From the NCBI GenBank assembly GCA_001604495.1, contig LVBR01000020.1:1-8122 (forward strand): a DNA stretch of 8,122 nt, written 5' to 3'. This stretch comes from Acholeplasmatales bacterium Tener_01. Lineage in GTDB: Bacteria; Bacillota_I; Bacilli_A; ML615J-28; CAG-698. The notes below the pieces were generated by a model, which saw only the letters and a list, made by a program, of their open reading frames with translations, was not told the origin of the DNA and did no database searches. How positions within the stretch are numbered: position 1 is the stretch's first letter; the number at the start of each line of letters is the position of its first letter. Below are positions 1 to 6,597 of the stretch, piece after piece. Made by a program: the position numbers and the translations under genes.

Positions 1-19
1 CTATTAGAGAATACTTATT

Positions 20-51
20 AAAAAAAATTGAGGAATAATTCCTCAATTTTT
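20..51 (-). terminator. Rho-independent terminator of the sugar operon
   Basis: A 13-bp perfect stem (arms 23-35 and 39-51, three-base loop) is followed, reading the minus strand, by an eight-T run (positions 27 down to 20). The foot of the stem overlaps the TAA stop (50-52) of the last gene of the operon, so termination follows directly on the end of translation. The stem is AT-rich outside its GAGG/CCTC core. It should end the four-gene transcript that starts near 3360. Confidence 0.87.
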
Positions 52-463
52 ATTTTTCTTCTTTCTCTTCTTCTTTTTCTTCTTTAGGTTCTTCTTTTTT
101 AGTATCTTCTTTTACAAAAGCGCATGCAATACTATATGCAACTGGGCATTGCCATTCATCACCTTTGAAGTTCTTAATTAGTCCAATAATCCATAGAACT
201 AGTGGAACAATAGCAAGTAGTCCAAATACCCAACTGAAATCGTAAACGCCTGCTGCACCTAAAATTGCACTAATAATAGAAGTAGTTATTGATATAATTG
301 TAGCACATGCAGAAACAACGATTGAAGAAACTAAATTTCTCTTTTCTTCTAAAGTTAATTCCTTTTCAACTGCTAATGTAACAATTGCAAATGGGAATAA
401 TACCCATGATAAACCGAAACATACATTCTTTTCCATTCCTAAATACTTTTTGTTTTCTGACAT
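50..463 (-). CDS. Small DUF4870-like membrane protein with charged K/E tail
   Basis: Predicted 137-residue integral membrane protein of unknown function. About three hydrophobic segments are visible (roughly residues 14-32, 44-69 and 74-97). After them come a short G-D-E-W-x-C-P motif (101-107) and a C-terminal tail (118-137) made almost only of Lys and Glu. The layout, with a conserved-looking GLSW near the first segment, a charged stretch before the second and a 'G-x-W-x-x-P' element after the last helix, resembles the DUF4870/Tic20-like family; this is recognition by eye. The start ATG is preceded by GGGGAGA (470-476) at a good distance; an inner Met10 is a weaker alternative. It is the last gene of the operon, 15 bases after maf, and its stop lies in the foot of the terminator stem. 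The tail is probably cytosolic or interfacial and low in structure. Nothing in the sequence shows what it binds or does. Confidence 0.8.
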   Translation of the reverse strand: MSENKKYLGMEKNVCFGLSWVLFPFAIVTLAVEKELTLEEKRNLVSSIVVSACATIISITTSIISAILGAAGVYDFSWVFGLLAIVPLVLWIIGLIKNFKGDEWQCPVAYSIACAFVKEDTKKEEPKEEKEEEKEEK

Positions 464-478
464 ATTTTTCTCCCCTTT

Positions 479-1027
479 TCAAATGTATTTATTCAAATGT
501 TTTACTACCTCACATAAAGGTAGTCCCATTACATTGTAATAGTCTCCGTCAATTTTTTCAATATATTTGCCAAATATTCCTTGAATCGCATATGATCCTG
601 CTTTATCATATGGTTCACTTGTTTTAACATATTCACAAATTTCTATATCACTCATTTTTCTAACATAAACAGTAGTTGTTTCAACAAAATTAGTGTAATC
701 ATCTTTCTTTCCTAAGAAAACTCCTGTATGTACATAGTGACTTCTTCCAGAAATCTCTTTTATCATTCTTTTAGCATCATTGATATCTTTAGGTTTTTCT
801 AAAATATGCCCATCTACTTCAACTATTGTGTCACAACAAAGCAATACATCTTTATCAAATTTTTCACAATAAGCCAGTCCTTTTTTCAAAGCAGTTTTTA
901 AAACGTAGTCTTTAGGGTTATTCTCTTTAACATCCTCAAAAACATCAATTATTTCCACTTTGAATGGAATTTGTGCCATTTGTAAGATTTCTTTCCTTCT
1001 TGGTGATTGAGAGCCCAAAATAAGCAT
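479..1027 (-). CDS. maf: Maf-family nucleoside triphosphate pyrophosphatase (dTTP/UTP type)
   Basis: Cytoplasmic house-cleaning enzyme that hydrolyses non-canonical or surplus NTPs to the monophosphate plus pyrophosphate. At 182 residues it has the usual family length. The family motifs appear in order: phosphate-binding S-Q-S-P-R-R (6-11), the catalytic-base region C-D-T-I-V (65-69, Asp66), E-K-P-K-D (77-81), S-G-R-S-H-Y-V-H-T-G-V (93-103), Y-D-K-A-G-S-Y-A-I-Q-G (140-150) and G-D-Y-Y-N-V-M-G-L-P (161-170). The YAIQG...GDYYNVMGLPL form fits the YhdE-like (dTTP/UTP) branch better than the YceF (m7GTP) branch, but substrate choice is inferred. The start is supported by AGGTGA at 1034-1039, six bases upstream, which also holds the kinase's stop. 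It lies between a sugar kinase and a small membrane protein in one operon rather than beside mreBCD or radC, where maf often sits. Confidence 0.95.
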   Translation of the reverse strand: MLILGSQSPRRKEILQMAQIPFKVEIIDVFEDVKENNPKDYVLKTALKKGLAYCEKFDKDVLLCCDTIVEVDGHILEKPKDINDAKRMIKEISGRSHYVHTGVFLGKKDDYTNFVETTTVYVRKMSDIEICEYVKTSEPYDKAGSYAIQGIFGKYIEKIDGDYYNVMGLPLCEVVKHLNKYI

Positions 1028-1033
1028 GATATT

Positions 1034-1039
1034 TCACCT
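1034..1039 (-). promoter_or_regulatory. Ribosome binding site of maf, overlapping the kinase stop codon
   Basis: AGGTGA read on the minus strand, six bases before the maf ATG. The same six bases encode the last Arg (AGG) and the stop (TGA) of the kinase gene, so a ribosome ending the kinase sits on the maf initiation site. This suggests translational coupling. Confidence 0.7.
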
Positions 1040-2044
1040 AGATTCCATTTGATTCTGTTTTGCTTCTACTAAGTGGCATAGATTTTTCCTAACGTCTAAG
1101 GAAGGATATTTTCCATGTGCAACTTCAAGCGCCCAGATAATTGCCCCTGTTGCAGGTGGAGCATTTAACACAATGATGTTACAATTCTTTTTAGTGTAGA
1201 AAGCTAGTCTTTCTTTCAATGTATCAATTAATATAGGTGAACCACCTTTAACATAGACGCTTCCAGCTAAAACTACATCAACGCTATCACCAAAATCTAA
1301 ATTGACAATACAACCACCAACACTACGTGCCAAGTTGTTAGCCATTTCTTTTAATAAATCAATTGATACTTCATCGCCTTTATTGGCATATTCAAATACT
1401 TTCTTGCATAGAATTGGATAGTCTTTTCTTTTCTTAGAAAGATTGTTACTAATAGCATCCATCATATAATATGGATTTGTTATTTCTAAGAATTTTAAGA
1501 CATCACATTCAAGCATCGTCTTTTTACCAAAGCGATAGAAATAATTGAATACTTCGCTTATTGCGCGACGTGCAAGATAACTTCCACCAGCCTTGTCACC
1601 AACTATATCACCGATACCACCAACTTGTAAATAGTTGCCATGGGAGTCGATACCCCCACTACATGTACCAGTGCCGTTGATTGAACATACACCAAAGCCG
1701 TTAGTTGATGCGGCTTTTATTGGTAAAAAAGCATCGTTTGCAACAACATACTTTTTAAAACCCAAATTAGCTACAACTTCTTCTAATTTCTCTTTTTGGA
1801 TTGGTGTATCACACCCTGCAAGTCCAAACACAGCTGCCGAAACATCACTAACATCAATATTATTTTTCTTAAATAATTCATCAAAGTACTCTTTCATTAC
1901 CCTAAAGCTTCCACTAAAACTATCAGGTAATGCTTCATGTGAACAAGTACCACCACGAACGGCATCAACAAACTCACCATTATCAGTAAATAAGAAGTAA
2001 TCGGTTTTAGTATTACCTCCATCAACACCAACAATATATTTCAT
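1034..2044 (-). CDS. BadF/BadG/BcrA/BcrD-type sugar kinase (N-acetylglucosamine kinase-like)
   Basis: Predicted cytoplasmic ATP-dependent kinase of the ASKHA fold, 336 residues, near the usual size for NagK-like members. Visible motifs: phosphate-1 loop D-G-G-N-T-K-T (8-14); A-G-C-D-T (76-80); N-D-A-F (103-106), whose Asp104 is the likely catalytic base by analogy with NAGK; phosphate-2 region G-T-G-T-C-S-G-G (124-131); the family signature G-G-I-G-D-I-V-G-D-K-A-G-G-S (142-155); and adenosine loop V-L-A-G-S-V (258-263) with A-P-P-A-T-G-A (295-301). The fold call is firm. The sugar (GlcNAc, glucosamine, glucose or a disaccharide) is not shown by the sequence. Its ATG shares one base with the GH4 stop (TAATG), and AAGGAT at 2053-2058 inside the GH4 gene is its ribosome site, so the two are probably translated together and act in one pathway. 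It ends in TGA, in frame with maf downstream. Confidence 0.88.
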   Translation of the reverse strand: MKYIVGVDGGNTKTDYFLFTDNGEFVDAVRGGTCSHEALPDSFSGSFRVMKEYFDELFKKNNIDVSDVSAAVFGLAGCDTPIQKEKLEEVVANLGFKKYVVANDAFLPIKAASTNGFGVCSINGTGTCSGGIDSHGNYLQVGGIGDIVGDKAGGSYLARRAISEVFNYFYRFGKKTMLECDVLKFLEITNPYYMMDAISNNLSKKRKDYPILCKKVFEYANKGDEVSIDLLKEMANNLARSVGGCIVNLDFGDSVDVVLAGSVYVKGGSPILIDTLKERLAFYTKKNCNIIVLNAPPATGAIIWALEVAHGKYPSLDVRKNLCHLVEAKQNQMESR

Positions 2045-3333
2045 TACTTTTCATCCTTAAAAAACTGTGGTAAGTGAGCTTTATGAACTTCAAGTAGTTC
2101 ATCAAAGCAAGGTTTAGCCTTTTTATAGTCCCCAACAAGTGGATTAACTAGTAATGCACGAAGTGCTTCATCCTTATCACCAGTTAGTGCAGCTTTAACA
2201 GCATGTTTTTCATATGCTTTAACTTGCTTCATAAGTTCTTCAATATGAGGATTATGGTAATTAGTCTTAATTACTTTAGCACCATCACGGCCAATTCTAG
2301 CACATACTTCAACAGCATCATTATCATCCATGAATGGAATAGCACCATTATTTAAGCAATTGACAACTTGAATGTCATTAATATCGTTATAAATAGAATT
2401 AACCAAGTTTATTGCTACTTCACTATAACGAGCTCCACCCCTCTTTGATAGTTCTTCAGGTTTAGAGTATAAAGTGACATCACTATATTTTTCTAGAAGT
2501 GTCTCTTCAATTTCCATGCATACCTCACCTCTACACTTTTCAGCTGCTTTTGCTTTTTCAAGTTGCGCATCTTTGTAGTAATAGTAGATTAGGTATGATG
2601 TTGGGATGGCCCCAACAACCTTTATAAGATCATGAGTGAAACTGAATGCTGGAATGTTACTCATAACAGCACCATTGACACCTTCATCGATAGCTTTTTG
2701 TAAGTAGTCAACACCATCTTGTCTAATTCCTGTTATCCATGCAAGGTGATTTAGACCAATGTATTCAACTTCAGCATTAGGAAGTTCCATCTTTTTCTTA
2801 ATAGAATCGATGGTATTGATAGGAACATTACATAGACCTAACATCTTAATCTTTGTATTATTCAAAACTGCTTCAGCAATCATTCCACTAGGATTACTGA
2901 AATTGATTAGCCAAGCATCAGGACAAAGCTCTTCCATTTTGTGGGCGATTTTCATAATCTCAGGAATAGTACGCATGCCTTTAAAGAAACCGCCAATTCC
3001 ATTTGTTTCTTGGCCCAATAGTCCATACTTAAGAGGAATCTTTTCATCAAGTACTCTTGCAGGAAGTTTTCCAACTCTTATTTGTGCTAAAACAAAGCTA
3101 GCACCTTTTAGTGCTTCATCTAAGTCTTTTGTTAGAACAACCTTACATCCCATATCGGCATGTTCAATCATTCTTTTAGCTAGTCCCCCAACAATATTTA
3201 ATTTACGATCTTCGATGTCCATTAAATATAATTCTTTCAAAGGAAGTGATTTTTGCTTATTAATCAATCCTTCAATTAATTCTGGAGTGTATGTACTACC
3301 AGCCCCAATAATAGCAATTTTTAATTCCTTCAT
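2044..3333 (-). CDS. GH4 family 6-phospho-beta-glucosidase (LicH/CelF/ChbF type)
   Basis: Cytoplasmic NAD+- and divalent-metal-dependent glycosidase that cleaves 6-phosphorylated disaccharides by the oxidation/elimination mechanism of family GH4. The 429-residue length is normal. Visible in order: N-terminal Rossmann loop G-A-G-S-T-Y-T-P-E-L (10-19), acidic end of beta-2 (M-D-I, 38-40), G-Q-E-T-N-G (107-112), N-F-S-N-P-S-G (144-150), metal-binding C-N-V-P (168-171), N-H-L-A-W (195-199, His196), and K-R-G-G-A-R-Y-S-E-V-A (297-307). In GH4 enzymes a CNVP motif marks the beta-glucosidase branch, while alpha-glucosidases carry CDMP; this is why the beta call was chosen. The aglycone (cellobiose-P, chitobiose-P or another) is not resolved. 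GGAGGAG (3339-3345) lies five bases before the ATG. It is the first gene of the operon and overlaps the kinase by one base. No phosphotransferase genes are in view, so the source of its phosphorylated substrate is open. Confidence 0.93.
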   Translation of the reverse strand: MKELKIAIIGAGSTYTPELIEGLINKQKSLPLKELYLMDIEDRKLNIVGGLAKRMIEHADMGCKVVLTKDLDEALKGASFVLAQIRVGKLPARVLDEKIPLKYGLLGQETNGIGGFFKGMRTIPEIMKIAHKMEELCPDAWLINFSNPSGMIAEAVLNNTKIKMLGLCNVPINTIDSIKKKMELPNAEVEYIGLNHLAWITGIRQDGVDYLQKAIDEGVNGAVMSNIPAFSFTHDLIKVVGAIPTSYLIYYYYKDAQLEKAKAAEKCRGEVCMEIEETLLEKYSDVTLYSKPEELSKRGGARYSEVAINLVNSIYNDINDIQVVNCLNNGAIPFMDDNDAVEVCARIGRDGAKVIKTNYHNPHIEELMKQVKAYEKHAVKAALTGDKDEALRALLVNPLVGDYKKAKPCFDELLEVHKAHLPQFFKDEK

Positions 3334-3361
3334 GCCTTCTCCTCCACTTTATTACTATTTT

Positions 3362-3390
3362 ATTATAGCACAATTCGGCAATTGTATATA
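3362..3390 (-). promoter_or_regulatory. Extended -10 promoter of the GH4-kinase-maf operon
   Basis: Minus strand TG-C-TATAAT (3362-3370) is a perfect extended -10 element. The matching -35 position at 17 bp (3385-3390, TATATA) is poor, as often seen with extended -10 promoters. It lies about 30 bases before the GH4 start codon and is the only good promoter between the amidase terminator and GH4. Confidence 0.7.
3370..3385. promoter_or_regulatory. Inverted repeat in the promoter spacer, candidate operator
   Basis: Arms ACAATT / AATTGT around a 4-base centre fill the space between the -10 and -35 positions, touching the TG of the extended -10. A protein bound here would block or distort the promoter. 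The symmetry is seen; operator function is inferred. Confidence 0.4.
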
Positions 3391-3394
3391 TAAC

Positions 3395-3406
3395 TAAAAC
3401 GTTTTA
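3395..3406. promoter_or_regulatory. Perfect palindrome TAAAACGTTTTA, LacI/CcpA-like operator candidate
   Basis: Twelve-base perfect palindrome with a central CG, placed just upstream of the -35 position of the sugar operon. A central CG flanked by A/T-rich symmetric arms is typical of LacI/GalR-family sites, including catabolite-response (cre) sites, but the outer TG/CA bases of a consensus cre are missing. Function is inferred from position and form. Confidence 0.4.
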
Positions 3407-3421
3407 TTCAAAAACTATTAT

Positions 3422-3457
3422 AAAAAAGTGTATTATACACCTCTGTATAATACACTT
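3422..3457 (-). terminator. Rho-independent terminator of the lipoprotein operon
   Basis: A 14-bp perfect stem (arms 3426-3439 and 3444-3457, four-base loop) is followed on the minus strand by a six-T run (3427 down to 3422). It starts five bases after the TAA stop of the amidase gene and separates that operon from the GH4 promoter. Confidence 0.88.
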
Positions 3458-3461
3458 ATTC

Positions 3462-6400
3462 TTATTCAGTATATGCTCCATTAATAATAGAACAATATGT
3501 TTGGCTTCTTTCTTCACCAGTTGAATTATTCTTAATAGTGACAGTGTATTCTACACTTGTTGTGTAGTTAGGAACTCTAACAACTCTGCCATTATCGCTT
3601 AGAATACTTGGATCACTTGATTTTGCACTGATAGTGTAGTTACCACTTTTAGTCATTGCCTCATACAAATCAAATTCAGCTTGAACACATTCAATAAATA
3701 ATTCCCATAGTTCGCCGTTATTATAAAGCAATGTTTGAGGACAATCTTTACCAGTAAATGCGTTGTGACCAACAACTCTACTGATGTCTAAATTCCACTC
3801 ATCCATCAGTCTAGCCACAAGCTCAGCAGTCATTTGATAAGTAAGCCATAAGTCACTACCCTTATTACAAGCAGTTTCAATTCCAATAGAATTGTTATTA
3901 CCACCACGTGTGCCAATTACTCCACCATAAACTTGGGTGAAGCAAGCCCACGGAGTTCCCATATAGATTTCACCATTTTCTATCTTGTAACTTGGTCCAA
4001 AATAAGTAAATGCATTTAGAGGGTCGCTTAAAGTCTTTGGAGCCCCACTACTACTTTTACCATCGATTGGAACTTCAATGCTTGTTAAAACGCCGTTGAC
4101 AGTGAAATAGTAACCTGTAGAACTCTTAGTGTTCTTAACAACACCAAAAGTAGGCTTATCATTGGTGTTAGTCTTAACACCAGTTGGGATCCACTCAAAC
4201 TTAACACCAGTTCCGTCCCCTGCATGCCATGCTACCATCGTATCATCTAAGATATGGTAGATTCCATCATTACCAGTAGTATAGTGAATTGATGACTTAC
4301 CAGCACTACCACTGGTTGCAAAATAATTAGCATTAGCACGACCTGTAGAGCCACTACTAGCCCCTGCAGTATAGTGGACACAAATAAATTCGTTACTTGT
4401 CTTCTTGCCCCCATGGTTTTTATCTTTATTTGGATTATTGTCAATCTCTGCTTGGAACGCTTCGTAGCTTCGATCTACTTCATATTTATAATTAAATAAT
4501 AAATCACTTGCACTACAAAATACATCAGTATCATAAACGTAAGCAACTGGAAGTTTTCTTGTTACGTGAATATTAGCATTGTGACTAGAATTAATAACTT
4601 TAAAGAAGCTATCTTCCTTACTGCTTACAGTAACACCAAATGTAAATTTGATGTTCTCTTTACCACTGACATATGCTTCTATTTTTGTATAGCCATTACT
4701 TACTCCAATTATCTTTCCACTTTCAACTTTTACAATACTATTATCTAAACTTCGATATTCGATATTTCCATTTTCGCCATAAAGTTTGGCAGTAAGTTTA
4801 AGTTCTTCACCAACGCCTATTACATTAGAACCATTTACTTTAATATCAATAAACGGATCAATCACAACATCAATATACATTTCAACATTGAAATCATTAT
4901 TATCTAAACAAACAACAGTAATCTTAGCACTACCAACTTTCAAAGCTGTAAGTTTTCCTTCTTCGTCTACACTAATAACACTATTATCACTTGAAATAAA
5001 CTTTAGTTTTTGATTTGTGGCATCAAGAGGACTAAATATCCATTCAAGTTGTAATGTATCAAATCGATACATTTTGGTAGTAATATTAGTTACATTGAAG
5101 CTAGTAACAGGAGTAGATGCACTCCAAGATGCATATAAAGTGGTGTCACCAGTTAATGACTTAGTATTAGTGACCTTGATTCCATCTTCTGTCACCCATC
5201 CTAAGAAATCTCTTCCATCATCAACTTCTATTCCAATTAATTCAACATTTTCTTTTGTATTATATTTCTCAATTAAATAATTAGGAATTGGATAGCCTTC
5301 ATATATCGCTTTAACATATTCAGTTTTCCAATAACTTGAAGTTCTTCCATTTAAATAATTATATAGTCTAAGTAGTCCAACATATGTACTATTCCAAGCT
5401 GTTTGATCTTTATTGATTTTAGTAACCTGTTCATCAAAAATATCCATCCACTTCATCCAGGCTTCATTGCCTTTAGCATTAATGAAATATCTATTGTCAA
5501 CTTCACCCTTACCACTTTGTAAATATAGATTATATTTACTAGTATTACCAGCTTTCCAGCTTGTCATATTAGCTTCAATAAACTTATCTAAAGTAATAGT
5601 AACATCACACCACTCATAAAACTCTCTCCAAAACTGTTCAATAAACTCTTCTGGGGATGTGGCTGTGTGGTGAGTGTAGTGTCCATCTTCATAAACATAA
5701 CTAATCAAATACTCCCCTTCAACAACTTTCTCAAAGTTAGCATAAAACTTCAAATTGCCAGTTGCATAAACTATGTTATTGATATAGTTCTTACTTCCTT
5801 TTTCTTCTGTCCAGCCTAAAAAACGATATCCATCTTTTTTAACTTTAGGTAAATAGAAAGTTTCCCCTTCGTTATATTCATATTTTATTTCACCTAATAC
5901 CTCTCCACCATCCAAATCATATTCAACACTATATGATACAAATACATATTCCCAATTAGCATATAAAACTAAATCACCTTTAGTTTCACTAGTTATTTCA
6001 GTGATTATATTCTTTCCTTCACTATCTAGGCTCCATCCTAGAAAGTTAAAATCATCTTGATAAATATTAGGTAATTTATAATATGTTCCTTCAATATACT
6101 CAAATATAACATCACCTGGTAAATTAGCTTCTCCTAAGTTTTCATAAGTGATAGTATATTTAACTTCTATTTTAATTTCTTTCCAAACAGCTTTTAGTCC
6201 AATATCGCTACCTGTAAGTGAACTAGGAATAGTAAATGATTCCTTACCTTCACAATCAAAGAAATTACTTAAACCAAAGATTATCCACCCCCAAAAAACG
6301 AATCCCTCTTTTTCTGGATTAGGAATTATTAATTCACTTTCCTTTTCAAAAGAAGTTGGATAATCACCTATAAAAGCACCACCATCTAAATCATAATTAA

Positions 6401-6578
6401 TTGTATATGTTTCAATAGTTGGACTATCTGGATCTTCCTCTTTCTCATCACCTTTTTGAGGATCTTCATTAACAATTTCTGGCTCTTTTTCCTTTTCTGG
6501 TTCTTTACTCTCACATCCAAAAAATGTTAATAAGCAAAGGATAGATAGAATAATTATAACTAACTTGATTTTCTTCAT
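3462..6578 (-). CDS. Multidomain surface lipoprotein with InlB B-repeats, BIG2 domains and N-acetylmuramoyl-L-alanine amidase
   Basis: A 1038-residue exported protein predicted to cut the amide bond between MurNAc and the stem peptide of peptidoglycan. A basic, hydrophobic signal peptide ends in a loose lipobox F-F-G-C (Cys22), then an E/K/P linker (23-55). InlB B-repeats (Listeria-Bacteroides type) follow at about 57-133, 139-210 and 214-283, each running from a Y-x-x-x-Y-(D/E)-x start to a G-W and then a Y-A-N-W-like end. A fourth (290-486) is split by about 150 residues. Two BIG2-like domains lie at 490-574 and 576-651. The Amidase_2 domain spans about 725-970: zinc ligands His735 (V-H-Y-T-A-G), His938 (G-H-N-A-F) and Cys946 (K-D-C-P), with Glu901 (I-G-I-E-T) and Lys944 at the catalytic places known from AmpD and T7 lysozyme. 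Between W-H-A-G (784-787) and N-N-N-S-I-G-I-E (894-901) about 100 extra residues occur. The end (978-1036) looks like an atrophied Ig module. GAGGTGA (6590-6596) precedes the ATG at a somewhat long spacing. It lies 19 bases after the other lipoprotein gene with no terminator between. Role could be wall remodelling, growth, or attack on other cells. Confidence 0.93.
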   Translation of the reverse strand: MKKIKLVIIILSILCLLTFFGCESKEPEKEKEPEIVNEDPQKGDEKEEDPDSPTIETYTINYDLDGGAFIGDYPTSFEKESELIIPNPEKEGFVFWGWIIFGLSNFFDCEGKESFTIPSSLTGSDIGLKAVWKEIKIEVKYTITYENLGEANLPGDVIFEYIEGTYYKLPNIYQDDFNFLGWSLDSEGKNIITEITSETKGDLVLYANWEYVFVSYSVEYDLDGGEVLGEIKYEYNEGETFYLPKVKKDGYRFLGWTEEKGSKNYINNIVYATGNLKFYANFEKVVEGEYLISYVYEDGHYTHHTATSPEEFIEQFWREFYEWCDVTITLDKFIEANMTSWKAGNTSKYNLYLQSGKGEVDNRYFINAKGNEAWMKWMDIFDEQVTKINKDQTAWNSTYVGLLRLYNYLNGRTSSYWKTEYVKAIYEGYPIPNYLIEKYNTKENVELIGIEVDDGRDFLGWVTEDGIKVTNTKSLTGDTTLYASWSASTPVTSFNVTNITTKMYRFDTLQLEWIFSPLDATNQKLKFISSDNSVISVDEEGKLTALKVGSAKITVVCLDNNDFNVEMYIDVVIDPFIDIKVNGSNVIGVGEELKLTAKLYGENGNIEYRSLDNSIVKVESGKIIGVSNGYTKIEAYVSGKENIKFTFGVTVSSKEDSFFKVINSSHNANIHVTRKLPVAYVYDTDVFCSASDLLFNYKYEVDRSYEAFQAEIDNNPNKDKNHGGKKTSNEFICVHYTAGASSGSTGRANANYFATSGSAGKSSIHYTTGNDGIYHILDDTMVAWHAGDGTGVKFEWIPTGVKTNTNDKPTFGVVKNTKSSTGYYFTVNGVLTSIEVPIDGKSSSGAPKTLSDPLNAFTYFGPSYKIENGEIYMGTPWACFTQVYGGVIGTRGGNNNSIGIETACNKGSDLWLTYQMTAELVARLMDEWNLDISRVVGHNAFTGKDCPQTLLYNNGELWELFIECVQAEFDLYEAMTKSGNYTISAKSSDPSILSDNGRVVRVPNYTTSVEYTVTIKNNSTGEERSQTYCSIINGAYTE

Positions 6579-6597
6579 AATTCAATTTTTCACCTCA

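Noticed and set aside
385..627. Plus-strand open frame over the gene-1/maf junction
   Set aside because: Opposite-strand shadow of two well-supported genes; no ribosome site and a low-complexity hydrophobic translation without a family match.
1034..1036. TGA read as Trp (mollicute code), making a kinase-Maf fusion
   Set aside because: Trp is encoded by TGG throughout, for example the two Trp of the first B-repeat near 6283-6294. The long genes have no internal TGA, and both downstream ATGs have good ribosome sites and full-length products.
1635..3397. Plus-strand open frames at 1635-2000 and 2759-3397
   Set aside because: They lie antisense to the kinase and GH4 genes, which carry complete family motifs. 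The translations look like nothing known and no promoter or ribosome site fits.
3334..3461. Possible riboswitch or leader RNA upstream of GH4
   Set aside because: Only about 30 bases lie between the -10 box and the start codon, too little for a riboswitch; the structured part is the terminator of the previous operon.
4247..6363. Several short open frames (4247-4444 minus; 4566-4748, 4786-5013, 5017-5280, 5413-5619 and 6148-6363 plus)
   Set aside because: All are inside the amidase lipoprotein gene in other frames; none has a ribosome site or recognisable product.
5730..6410. Possible DNA-level tandem repeat in the B-repeat region
   Set aside because: The three B-repeats are alike only in protein pattern; the DNA copies have diverged, so this is domain repetition and not a recent tandem array.
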